46,356 nucleotides of DNA from Planctomycetota bacterium (GTDB taxonomy: Bacteria; Planctomycetota; Phycisphaerae; Sedimentisphaerales; Anaerobacaceae): assembly GCA_030641115.1 (NCBI GenBank), contig DAOWID010000327.1, positions 1 to 46,356 of the forward strand, written 5' to 3'. The notes under the pieces are model-generated. The model saw nothing but the letters and a program-made list of their open reading frames with translations, ran no database searches and was not told where the DNA came from. This document shows positions 21,451 to 30,812 of the stretch, piece after piece. Both the position numbers and the translations under genes were made by a program. The first letter of the stretch is position 1; each line of letters opens with the position of its first letter.

Positions 21451-22575
21451 ATGGGAACGAAAACTTCGAATAGAACCAAATACCTCACGAAAATAGAGCA
21501 GTTGGAGCAGTTGAGTGAGCAGGAAATTGCTGATTTGAAGGAGGTCACCAACAAGTTTGCCTTTCGAGCCAACGACTATTATCTGTCGCTTATCGACTGG
21601 GACGATCCCGATGACCCGATTCGTTCGATTATCGTCCCCCATTTGCAGGAACTCGAAGAGTGGGGCCGGCTCGACCCCTCGAATGAAGAGGCCTATACAG
21701 TTATGCCCGGGCTCGAGCACAAGTATAATTCGACGGCGCTGCTTTTGGTCAGCAACGTTTGCGATGGTATCTGCCGATACTGCTTCCGCAAGCGTGTCTT
21801 CATGGAGCCGCAGAGCGCATACCTGCGGGACGTACCGGCGGCGATGCAGTACATAAGGCAGCATTCCGAGATAAACAACGTGCTGCTGACCGGGGGCGAT
21901 CCGCTGGTGCTGACGACGTCGAAGCTCGAGAACATTATCCGACAACTAAGGCAAATTGAGCACGTCCGGATTATTCGTATCGGGACGAAGATACCGGCGT
22001 TTAATCCGTATCGGATTATCGACGACCCGACGCTGCTGGAGATGATAGAGGCCTGCAGCACCGAGCGAAAGAGAATATACATAATGACGCACTTTGTTCA
22101 TTCGAGGGAATTGACTGATGCGGCGGTCAAGGCCGTCCATCTGCTGGCCAAGGCCGGCGCGATGATAGCGAACCAAACGCCCTTGATAAGAGGGCTAAAC
22201 GACGAACCCGAGGTTATGGCCGAGCTGCTCGGGAGGCTGTCTTATATTGGTGCGGTTCCTTACTACATTTTCCAGTGTCGTCCGGCCCTGGGCAACAAGG
22301 CCTACACGGTCCCGATTGAAGAAGGCTATGAGATAGTAGAGCGGGCCAAATCACTCGTATCGGGACTTGGAAAGCGGGTCCGTTACACGATGTCACACTC
22401 GACAGGGAAGATAGAGATAGTCGGCAGGACGAAAGATTACGTCTATTTCAAGTATCACCGGGCGGCCGATGATGCCAACAGCGGGCGTTTTATGGTTTAC
22501 CGAAGTAATCCGAACGCCTACTGGCTGGACGACTACGATGAAATGGTCGATGATTGTCGAATCAGCCTGCCGTAA
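21451..22575 (+). CDS. KamA-family radical SAM protein (lysine 2,3-aminomutase-like)
   Basis: CDGICRYCFRKRVF (CxxxCxxC), VLLTGGDPLVLTTSKLENIIRQL, RIIRIGTKIPAFNPYRI, YIMTHFVHSRELT. Confidence 0.88.
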   Translation: MGTKTSNRTKYLTKIEQLEQLSEQEIADLKEVTNKFAFRANDYYLSLIDWDDPDDPIRSIIVPHLQELEEWGRLDPSNEEAYTVMPGLEHKYNSTALLLVSNVCDGICRYCFRKRVFMEPQSAYLRDVPAAMQYIRQHSEINNVLLTGGDPLVLTTSKLENIIRQLRQIEHVRIIRIGTKIPAFNPYRIIDDPTLLEMIEACSTERKRIYIMTHFVHSRELTDAAVKAVHLLAKAGAMIANQTPLIRGLNDEPEVMAELLGRLSYIGAVPYYIFQCRPALGNKAYTVPIEEGYEIVERAKSLVSGLGKRVRYTMSHSTGKIEIVGRTKDYVYFKYHRAADDANSGRFMVYRSNPNAYWLDDYDEMVDDCRISLP

Positions 22576-22653
22576 AGATTGTGCGGGCCGAACAGGGTCG
22601 TTGTCGCTGATCCCGTCCCGGCATCCGTTGATTAGTTCTGAGCTGCCTGGATG

Positions 22654-22674
22654 ACCCCCGGTAAAATCGGGGGT
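22654..22674. repeat. Palindromic element ACCCCCG-GTAAAAT-CGGGGGT
   Basis: 7-bp perfect stem, GTAAAAT loop, followed by TAATTA; same shape as 1397-1415. Confidence 0.45.
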
Positions 22675-22701
22675 TAATTATTTGCGCGATCGGAAGATTG
22701 G

Positions 22702-23988
22702 TTGAGTATGGCGGTTAGGGCAAGGTTGGCAATTTCGCTTGTTTTGGCGGGCTGTGGCGCGGCCTTTGCGCTGGAGCCCAAAGAGATTCTCGTGGTGGTG
22801 AACAGGAATATGTCGGCATCGAGCCGGATCGGCCGATACTACTGCGAAAAGCGAATGGTGCCCTATGAGAATATCCTTTATCTGCATTTAGGCAAGAGCC
22901 TTCGTGATAACATCAGCAGAGACGATTATGAAAGATGGATAGCCGAGCCGATTCGCTGGGAACTGCTCAAAAAGAGGGTCCCGGGCGAAATCAGATGTCT
23001 GCTGACGACTTACGGTGTGCCGATCAGGGTGGCAAGCCGAGCGCCGCTAAAAGGCCAGGAACGCAGGCTAAAAGAGCTGGAAGAATCAATAAAGCAGGAA
23101 AAGAAGAGGATTGAGCAGTTAGAGCAGGCCCCAAGGGCCCCTGGCAGGGATGCCTCGGGCGAGACGGGCCGGGCGCAGGACGAGCTAAAGAAAAGCAAAC
23201 AGAAAGTGGCCAAGCTGCAACTGGAAATCGACCGCATCAACGGCAAAGAAACAAATGCTTCGGTGGACAGTGAATTGTCGATGGCGTTGGTTGGTGCTTA
23301 TGATCTGTATCGCTGGCAGCCGAATAGGCTCAAAGACGACGTGCTGGGTCTGAGCTTTCAAACGCTTATGGTCAGCCGGCTTGACGGTTCGGACCATGAA
23401 ATAATCGAAGGCCTTGTCGATAAGGCGATAGAGGCGGAGAAAACAGGGTTAAAGGGCATCGCCTACATCGATTCGAGGGGTATCAAAAACGAAAAGTCCA
23501 ATCTGTACGGTTATTTCGACCAGTCTTTACGGGACCTGGCGATACTTACAAGATTGCGGACCGCAATGCCCGTGAAAGAGGAGCGAACGCCGGAGCTTTT
23601 CGCTCCCGGCTCCTGTCCGCAGGCGGCTATCTACTGCGGCTGGTATAGTCTGAAAAAGTACGTGGATGCCTTTGAATTCGTCGATGGTGCGGTGGGCTAT
23701 CACATCGCAAGTTTCGAGGCGGCAGGCCTTCGTGATCCCAACAGCAGCAACTGGTGCCCGGCCATGCTCAGAGACGGGATAACCGCGACGTTAGGAGCGG
23801 TGAACGAGCCGTATCTTCACACATTTCCGGAGCCAAAGGCATTCTTCGGGCAGTTGTATAAAGGTAGCTGTCTTGTTGAGGCATACTATCGCACCAAGCC
23901 GTTCAACTCGTGGCAGTTGGTGCTGATAGGTGATCCGCTGTACAGGCCCTTTAAGAAATCTCAATCGTCTCCGGGTGAGGGTTCCTGA
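22702..23988 (+). CDS. TIGR03790-family protein with coiled-coil insertion
   Basis: Signal-like N-terminus; EILVVVNRNMSASSRIGRYYCEKRMVPYENILYL...CLLTTYGVPIRV; YHIASFEA...WCPAMLRDGITATLGAVNEPYL. Confidence 0.75.
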   Translation: MSMAVRARLAISLVLAGCGAAFALEPKEILVVVNRNMSASSRIGRYYCEKRMVPYENILYLHLGKSLRDNISRDDYERWIAEPIRWELLKKRVPGEIRCLLTTYGVPIRVASRAPLKGQERRLKELEESIKQEKKRIEQLEQAPRAPGRDASGETGRAQDELKKSKQKVAKLQLEIDRINGKETNASVDSELSMALVGAYDLYRWQPNRLKDDVLGLSFQTLMVSRLDGSDHEIIEGLVDKAIEAEKTGLKGIAYIDSRGIKNEKSNLYGYFDQSLRDLAILTRLRTAMPVKEERTPELFAPGSCPQAAIYCGWYSLKKYVDAFEFVDGAVGYHIASFEAAGLRDPNSSNWCPAMLRDGITATLGAVNEPYLHTFPEPKAFFGQLYKGSCLVEAYYRTKPFNSWQLVLIGDPLYRPFKKSQSSPGEGS

Positions 23989-24716
23989 GTTTTAGTGAGG
24001 CCTTTGCGGAATTGGGTTGTTAGGCAGAAAGCGCCGACAGCCGCAAGGATCCCCGCAAAAGAGACGAGCACATCTTGTACTCCAAAATCTCTGCCGAGCA
24101 CTACAGAAAACAACCTTACAACCAATAGTAAAGCTGTCGGCAGGGCCGTTGCTGCTGCCAACCATTTTGCCTTGGGGGCTCTGAGCGAATCGAAATGTTG
24201 TATGTAGCGAATCCACAGGAGAGTGAAGAGCACATAGGAAAGCAGGCCGAATATTGTGTTTGTGATCGGTAGCAGCTCGGCCAGATTGGCTCGTGCGATG
24301 TTTGTCAGCCCGAAGATAGTAACGCCCGCCACCACAAGAGCGGCCGGCCAAAACGTAAAAAAAGAAAACAACAGTAAGCCGGCGACAATCCCTGCCACGT
24401 CCGCGCCCAAGTCCCTGATATCACAACTGCGCTCAAGATAACCCTGAAGCAATTCGTCAATAACCCCATACACCGTCAGTGCCAGAAGTACCCACCAGAC
24501 GCCGGCCCTGCGCCATCGCACTTTGCGGTGGGGATTGAGCACGAACCAGAGCAAGAAAACCAGAATCAGGTAAGCAAGGAAGTGCAAACCCTTGTCGGAG
24601 ACCCCGGCTTTGCGAACCACTAATGGGATTGGGATATGCGAGACGATAAACAGTGTGGGCCAATAGATTGCCAACGAGATTATGGTTAGCTTGTGGCGGC
24701 ACGATGAAGCCATCAA
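23961..24716 (-). CDS. VanZ-family membrane protein
   Basis: DKGLHFLAYLILVFLLWFVL and YGVIDELLQGYLERSCDIRDLGADVAGIVAGLLLF (VanZ motifs); 3' end overlaps the TIGR03790 gene convergently. Confidence 0.85.
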   Translation of the reverse strand: MMASSCRHKLTIISLAIYWPTLFIVSHIPIPLVVRKAGVSDKGLHFLAYLILVFLLWFVLNPHRKVRWRRAGVWWVLLALTVYGVIDELLQGYLERSCDIRDLGADVAGIVAGLLLFSFFTFWPAALVVAGVTIFGLTNIARANLAELLPITNTIFGLLSYVLFTLLWIRYIQHFDSLRAPKAKWLAAATALPTALLLVVRLFSVVLGRDFGVQDVLVSFAGILAAVGAFCLTTQFRKGLTKTQEPSPGDD

Positions 24717-25007
24717 AATCCTCTAAATGCGTTGCCGGTGTTGTGGAGACTATCTTAACTTTCACAAGATTGCGCGTTCAATTCTACCAGAGACTCGCTT
24801 GCAATGTAACGCATTGTTCGCTGAATATAGGAAAAAGTCCCGCGTACCGACGGCTTTTTGGCTTATGTCACCGGCAGGCGGTCCGACTCTGCTAAATCAT
24901 TTCATTGGCGCCGGGAGTTCGGTGTGCCGAGGCCGGCCAAATCTATCTGCACTTTTGTTGCAAGTCTAATTGCAATTTTGGGCCTCCGGGCCGGTCGCCT
25001 TTTCCAC

Positions 25008-27461
25008 TCACTCTTGTTCCTGCCACAACCACTGCCATCCCATCAGCATGACGTCGGAGAAATCCACTACCCCATTGCGGTCCAGGTCTTCGGCCAGCAG
25101 CTCCTTTTCTATCCTCCACTTTTGCGCCAGCCGCCCAAAGTCCGATAGCCCAACTGACCCGTCATAGTCTATATCTGCGGCGTTGCCTTTTTCGGCGTCA
25201 CGGGACATACTGGCTTGGGGCGTGCCGCCGTAGGCCCCCATATTGATCAGCCCCCCATGCGGCCATAACTCGCCGCGCCAGTCGATCAGGCCGCAATAGA
25301 GGTAATTTGGATCATCGACAACATACGAAGTCCCCGCGTCAATACACAGGCTTGTGCTCGCATCCGTGACCCAGGCCTGGGAATTGGGATTCCATCGCCC
25401 GACCAGGGATTTGAGGTGATAGTCACGGCTGCCGGAGTCGGCGAATTGAGGATCCTCATCGATGTTTCCTTCGAGCCAGGTAATGGTGGAATCCAGCACA
25501 GTTCCGTTGCTTACAATCGCAACGCCATCGCTGCCGCCCTCGATATTGCTGTACAGGACCGCTACGTGAGATCCGGCGTTGGGTTCGTTATCAAGCTGGC
25601 TGCTATCGGTCACTCTTATGGCTGTCTGGCAATCCGACACTATACAGTTGATCAGTGTCGCAACACCGCCGCCTTTAGTGAGGTAGTACGGATGGCTGGC
25701 TCTGCCCAGGTCAAAAATTTTGATCCCCGCGCTGCCTCCACCATAAATATCTGTGATGGTGTTGTTGATGAGCAGGGCCTTGCAGGTGTTTTCGATGGCG
25801 ACGCCGGCGTTACGGCAGTTGGAGATCAGGTTGTTTATCATGATCGGAAAGCTCTTGTCACGCAAAACGACGCAGTGGTCCCTGCTTCCTATGATTACGT
25901 TTCCAATAATGATCGCCGAGCATTTAGTGGGGTTTATCATATCATCGTCGTTTGGGTTCAAGAACAGGTTGTTTAGTATTAACGGGGGCGGAGTGCTCTC
26001 TCCCCACAAATCGACATCGTCGTTGTCGCCGTTCTTGCCGGTGAAGTAGCAATTCTCAACCAGGATGTAGGAGAATCTGGTATGCACACCCTGTCCGATT
26101 GAGAGGAATTGGCAGCCGATGATGTGGGCTGATGCTTCTCCGGGGTAGTCCGGGTCATCGGATATGATTGCCAAGGCATCTCCTTCGCCATCTCCGCTGT
26201 CGTCGGGAAGATTGTGAAAGATACACCCCTCGAAATCGAGATGAGAGGCGAGGACGACGATTGCCTCTCGGTAGTCTCTGGGCCCTGGGTTGTAGTAATC
26301 CTGGTGTTTACCTTCACAATCGGAATACTCAATAATACAGTGCGCAAGCCGACTGTCTTCGGCCTCAATGAACATTATCCGCTCCCACGTCGTGCCGTCA
26401 CCGTAGTGCGTGAAGCGAATCGGCTCGGATTCGGTCCCATCGGCGAGAAGCTGTCCGTTAACGATCAGTCCCGCCGCCTCCTTCATCATAACCACCGTAC
26501 CGGCCTCAATATTCAAGACTATACCGGTCTCAACAACAACCGTATCCTCAAGAATCACGGCGCCGCACCACGCGGTATTCTCAGTCAAGGCTCCGGAAAC
26601 ATGGTTCCCAGCCGCAACATATATCATTTCTATCGAGCCCGAATCAACAACACCTGCGCCCCCATCGAGCGCCTCTACGATTACGGTGTTCAAGCCGGGA
26701 GCAAGCAAAACTTCACCCTCCCACGTGCCATCAACGGAATTGAAATCAGCAGCGGTCCCACCGATCACCACCGAGACCGCTTCGGGGGCATCCGTGCTGC
26801 CGCTAAGCGAAACCATCTGCGTCTCCACAATCCACGTCTCGCCGTTTTTAACTGCGTCGCTTGACGTTCGCAGCGCCGGTATGAGCGAGAAATCGCTACT
26901 GGTTAGTGACACATTATGCCCCTCGATCGCCAGAACATTATTTCCGTCGTTCAATAGATCGCCGACAGTTCCCAGAACAAACGTCTCCGGCGTCCCCGCC
27001 TCGTGAGAAGACGCCGTCGTCTCGTACGTAGCAGGATCGTCGGTCACGTGCCGGCGTTTTACTTCGTCACCATTAAGATACGCAATAAACCCGTCGTCGT
27101 AATCGATCACAAGCTCCACCATCTCATCACCGGGCAATGACGACACCGAGAACTCTTTCCGAATGTACACCGTAACGTAGTTGTATCGCATGTCGTCGAG
27201 TTTCGTCTCATCGTCGCTATCCCCGTAGCCAAAGCCGCTATCTCCCGTCTCCCAGTCCAAATCGTTGAAGTCGATCTGGTACCAGGCGTCGGCCGGATCG
27301 CTCGGCGCCTTATTGCCCCGGAAGAATTGCCACGTATCGCCTGGTGCGATGAGTTCGGTTCCCCCTGAGCCGAACTGTATCGTCATCGAAAAGACGCTGC
27401 CGGGAACGAGCACGCACCCCACGAGAAAAATGATTACAAGCTTGACATCAACCAGCTTCAT
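25008..27461 (-). CDS. Large secreted right-handed beta-helix protein with C-terminal dockerin-like EF-hand repeats
   Basis: Signal peptide MKLVDVKLVIIFLVGCVLVPGSVFS after GGAGG SD; beta-helix region; DIDYDGSVGLSDFGRLAQKW...EDLDRNGVVDFSDVMLMGWQWLW paired Ca-binding loops. Confidence 0.8.
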   Translation of the reverse strand: MKLVDVKLVIIFLVGCVLVPGSVFSMTIQFGSGGTELIAPGDTWQFFRGNKAPSDPADAWYQIDFNDLDWETGDSGFGYGDSDDETKLDDMRYNYVTVYIRKEFSVSSLPGDEMVELVIDYDDGFIAYLNGDEVKRRHVTDDPATYETTASSHEAGTPETFVLGTVGDLLNDGNNVLAIEGHNVSLTSSDFSLIPALRTSSDAVKNGETWIVETQMVSLSGSTDAPEAVSVVIGGTAADFNSVDGTWEGEVLLAPGLNTVIVEALDGGAGVVDSGSIEMIYVAAGNHVSGALTENTAWCGAVILEDTVVVETGIVLNIEAGTVVMMKEAAGLIVNGQLLADGTESEPIRFTHYGDGTTWERIMFIEAEDSRLAHCIIEYSDCEGKHQDYYNPGPRDYREAIVVLASHLDFEGCIFHNLPDDSGDGEGDALAIISDDPDYPGEASAHIIGCQFLSIGQGVHTRFSYILVENCYFTGKNGDNDDVDLWGESTPPPLILNNLFLNPNDDDMINPTKCSAIIIGNVIIGSRDHCVVLRDKSFPIMINNLISNCRNAGVAIENTCKALLINNTITDIYGGGSAGIKIFDLGRASHPYYLTKGGGVATLINCIVSDCQTAIRVTDSSQLDNEPNAGSHVAVLYSNIEGGSDGVAIVSNGTVLDSTITWLEGNIDEDPQFADSGSRDYHLKSLVGRWNPNSQAWVTDASTSLCIDAGTSYVVDDPNYLYCGLIDWRGELWPHGGLINMGAYGGTPQASMSRDAEKGNAADIDYDGSVGLSDFGRLAQKWRIEKELLAEDLDRNGVVDFSDVMLMGWQWLWQEQE

Positions 27462-27742
27462 CAGAAGGTCCTCCATAAAACTCAAGATAACGCCTCAAGA
27501 ATCTTCCATCAAAATCGACTTCAGAGCATCCCTGCGTTTTTCGGCCATCCGGCTCTCCAATCTACCGCAACGCAGACTGCGTTGAATGGCCTCCATAAGC
27601 TCTATGCTATCAAATTCCTGAGCTCTTTACAAGATTTTATGTGGGAAATCCGGGGTTTAATCTGGGAAAGCCCCAATTGAGCGTATAATATAAGTGTATG
27701 GCAGCTCATCGCTTCAAAAATTATTCTGGAGGTTTGAAGAAA

Positions 27743-28993
27743 ATGAAACGTCTGATAATCGCCGTGCTGATTCTAAGTGGCCTTGCAGGTCTCTGTTTTG
27801 GGCAGTCCGGCTCTCGTGCTCGCTCGCGCAGGCCCGCGCGCAAGACCATTCAGCTTGCCGAGCCGAAATTGAAAGGGGCCGTCAGTCTCGAGGAGGCACT
27901 GGTCAAACGCCGAAGCGTGCGTCAGTATGCCAACCGACCGCTTGGATTCGCACAGATAGGCCAGTTGGCCTGGGCCGGTCAGGGCATAACAGAGCCGATA
28001 AAGGGGCTGCGAACGGCGCCGTCGGCAGGGGAGATTTATCCGATAGACCTGTATTTCGTCACGCCGGAGGGGCTGTTCGTATATCGTCCGCGCCAGCACA
28101 GTCTGGAACAGACCGCCGCTGGCGACCTGCGAGGTGCCCTCGCGGCGGCTTCGATGCAGGAGCTGGTTGCGCGAGCGCCCTGTGATATTGTTCTTGCCGG
28201 CTCAGCGAGAAAACTCACCGCTCGATTCCGCGACAAGGCCAAGACATATATGCTGCTCGAGGCCGGGCACGTCGCCCAGAATATCCAGTTGCAGGCCGTT
28301 TGCCTGGGTCTGGGCTCGGTAACTCTCGGCGGTGTCAATACGCGAAACGTCGCCAGAGTTTGCAAACTGCCCAAGAACACCGAGGCGATTTATATCATTA
28401 GCGTCGGCTACCCGCTAACACAGGCAACTACCCCAGGCGCCATAGAGCAAAGCACCACCGCACAGGCGCCTCTAACAACAGGGAAAAAGGCCGTATTGAT
28501 TATTCCCAGCCAGAATTTCCGCGATGACGAGCTTGTCGAAACAAAACGCGCTCTCGATATGGCCGGAGTAGAGACGGTTTTAGCAAGTACAAGGCGGGGG
28601 ATTATAAAGGGAATGCTCGGCAACATGGTCGAATCAAAAGTTCTCTTGAGCGGATTGAGAGTGGATGATTACGATGCGATAATCTTCATAGGCGGACCGG
28701 GTGTAGAAGAATACTTTGACAGTGCGGTTGCAAAGAATATCGCGCGCGACGCCGCCGGCAAACGCAAGATTATTGCGGCCATCTCAGCTGCGCCCACGAT
28801 TCTGGCCAACGCCGGGGTGCTCACGGGTCGGCGAGCCACCGCCTTCCTGTCCGAACGGGAAAAACTCCAGCAGGGCGGCGCCATTTTCACCGGCGCCCCC
28901 ATTGAACGAGATGTCCATATTATAACCTGTTACGGACCGCTCGCTGCGGCGCAGTTCGGCAGAGCCATTGCACAGGCCCTGGCCGGCAAATAA
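27743..28993 (+). CDS. Secreted/lipid-anchored nitroreductase (SagB-type) fused to a DJ-1/PfpI-family domain
   Basis: Signal MKRLIIAVLILSGLAGLCFG; VSLEEALVKRRSVRQYANRPL, PSAGEIYPIDLYFV, EAGHVAQNIQLQAVCLGLGSV; then KKAVLIIPSQNFRDDELVETKRALDMAGVETVLAS, DAIIFIGGPGVEEY, AAISAAPTILANAGVL. Confidence 0.85.
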   Translation: MKRLIIAVLILSGLAGLCFGQSGSRARSRRPARKTIQLAEPKLKGAVSLEEALVKRRSVRQYANRPLGFAQIGQLAWAGQGITEPIKGLRTAPSAGEIYPIDLYFVTPEGLFVYRPRQHSLEQTAAGDLRGALAAASMQELVARAPCDIVLAGSARKLTARFRDKAKTYMLLEAGHVAQNIQLQAVCLGLGSVTLGGVNTRNVARVCKLPKNTEAIYIISVGYPLTQATTPGAIEQSTTAQAPLTTGKKAVLIIPSQNFRDDELVETKRALDMAGVETVLASTRRGIIKGMLGNMVESKVLLSGLRVDDYDAIIFIGGPGVEEYFDSAVAKNIARDAAGKRKIIAAISAAPTILANAGVLTGRRATAFLSEREKLQQGGAIFTGAPIERDVHIITCYGPLAAAQFGRAIAQALAGK

Positions 28994-29076
28994 TGATCGC
29001 ACAAGATACTTTCGGAGGGTGTATCGGGTGCGGGTTATGCAACAGCCCCGCTTGCGCCGGGAGCCGGCCACGCCCG

Positions 29077-30723
29077 TCAGGTCGCATCTGTGCCGGAGGT
29101 GTAATGGTTTGTGATTGGTAGTCGCCGGTCTTTGCCGAAGGCCTTTGGCGTGATTCTTATTCCCGGCGGAGAGAGCCTTCTTTTGTATTCATTGCGGTCC
29201 ACCATGCGAATGACTTTTCGGACGAGCTTTTTGTCCAGGCCCGATTCGATGAGCTGCCGGGCGGATTTGTCCTCTTCGACATAGCCTTTTAGGATTTCAT
29301 CGAGCAGGTCGTAATCGGGCAGTGAGTCGCTGTCTTTCTGGTCGGGCCTTAGCTCGGCGCTGGGTTCCCTGGTTATCACATCTGCGGGTATGATCTGTTT
29401 GCCTGCTATTTTGTTTATGTGTTCGGCGAGCTGGTAAACGAGGGTTTTGGGGACGTCCTTTATTACGGCAAATCCGCCGGCTGTATCGCCGTAGAGGGTC
29501 GTGTATCCGACCGCTGTTTCGCTTTTGTTGCCGGTGGTCAGTACGAGCGAGCCGGACTGATTGCTCAGCGACATCAGGATGCAGCCGCGAATCCTGGCCT
29601 GCAAATTCTCGTATGCGATACCATCGCTGTTCCAGCCGGGGACGGCCTTCAGCGCCCCGTCGAACTGCTTAAGCATCGGCTCAATGGGGATGGTAAAAAA
29701 TTCGATACCCAGGTTCTTTGCCAGCTTCTCGGCATCGCTTTTTGTCTCGGGGCTGTTGAATTGCGAGGGCATTGTGATGCCGACGACGTTCTCCGGGCCC
29801 AAAGCGGCGACGGCGACCGCGGCGGTTACCGAAGAATCTATTCCCCCGCTAAGACCCAGCAATACCTTCTGGAAGCCGTTCTTGCGTGCATAATCTCTCG
29901 TGCCGAGCACAAGTGCCTGATAGACTTCATCGAGCAGGTCTCTCGGCTGCGGTGCCGAGGGCATGGCCGGCTCGACCCCCACCGTTCCGTTGGCCGCAGC
30001 GGCAACCTCGGCAATCAACAAATCCTCATCGAATGCCCTGGCCTTTGCGACAACGCTGCCGGTCGAGTCGGCAAACATACTTCGACCGTCGAAAATCAAT
30101 TCATCCTGGCCGCCGATAAGATTGCAGTATGCGACGGCGCAACCAAACTCCTTTGCGCACCGACCGACCAGCTCTTGCCTCCTTTCGATCTTGCCTAAAT
30201 GGAACGGCGAGGCGGAAATGTTCAGGATCATATCGATCGGCCCGAGGTCTTTGAGGAAACCGCGCAGCCATTCGATATTCCAAATATCAAAGCAGATTGT
30301 AATTGCGACGTTAAGGCCGTCCAGCTTGATTATTACCGGCTCAGAGCCTGGCTGGAAATATCTTCGCTCATCAAAGACGCCGTAATTCGGCAGCATACCC
30401 TTTCGGTAGATTTTGTTGATTTTGCCGGCCCCCAGCACGGCAGCGGAGTTGTAAATGTCGTCCTGATACTCTTCGGCAAAGCCGACAATTATCGTTTTGT
30501 CCGGGCAGTCGGCCGCAAACTTCTCGAGTATCAGGCGGTTATCGTGCAGAAAGTGCCTCTTGTGCAGCAAATCTTCGGGCGGATAGCCACAAACAGCCAG
30601 TTCCGGGAAAACGAGCAAATCGACGCCGGACTCAAGGGCCAGCGCATAGATACGCCGCATCTTTTGGGCGTTGCCGGCCAAATCACCAACCACCGCGTTG
30701 AATTGTGCCAATGCTACCCGCAC
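29077..30723 (-). CDS. nadE: Glutamine-dependent NAD+ synthetase
   Basis: Nitrilase domain (VFPELAVCGYPPEDLL) plus NAD synthase (KVLLGLSGGIDSSVTAAVAVAALG, TTGNKSETAVGYTTLYGDTAGGFAVIKDVPK). Confidence 0.95.
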   Translation of the reverse strand: MRVALAQFNAVVGDLAGNAQKMRRIYALALESGVDLLVFPELAVCGYPPEDLLHKRHFLHDNRLILEKFAADCPDKTIIVGFAEEYQDDIYNSAAVLGAGKINKIYRKGMLPNYGVFDERRYFQPGSEPVIIKLDGLNVAITICFDIWNIEWLRGFLKDLGPIDMILNISASPFHLGKIERRQELVGRCAKEFGCAVAYCNLIGGQDELIFDGRSMFADSTGSVVAKARAFDEDLLIAEVAAAANGTVGVEPAMPSAPQPRDLLDEVYQALVLGTRDYARKNGFQKVLLGLSGGIDSSVTAAVAVAALGPENVVGITMPSQFNSPETKSDAEKLAKNLGIEFFTIPIEPMLKQFDGALKAVPGWNSDGIAYENLQARIRGCILMSLSNQSGSLVLTTGNKSETAVGYTTLYGDTAGGFAVIKDVPKTLVYQLAEHINKIAGKQIIPADVITREPSAELRPDQKDSDSLPDYDLLDEILKGYVEEDKSARQLIESGLDKKLVRKVIRMVDRNEYKRRLSPPGIRITPKAFGKDRRLPITNHYTSGTDAT

Positions 30724-30812
30724 GCAATACTATCTCCAAACTCGCAAATTGCATTTTGCGCACTTCTCGAGAGCAGGTCAAGGCACTTCTTTAAGTGCCC
30801 GTTTGTAAAATC

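Noticed and set aside
26214-27006. Plus-strand ORFs (216 and 198 aa) antisense to the beta-helix/dockerin gene
   Set aside because: The minus-strand frame has a signal peptide, SD and domain structure; these frames have none
29419-30198. 259-aa plus-strand ORF antisense to nadE
   Set aside because: Shadow ORF of nadE; low-complexity translation
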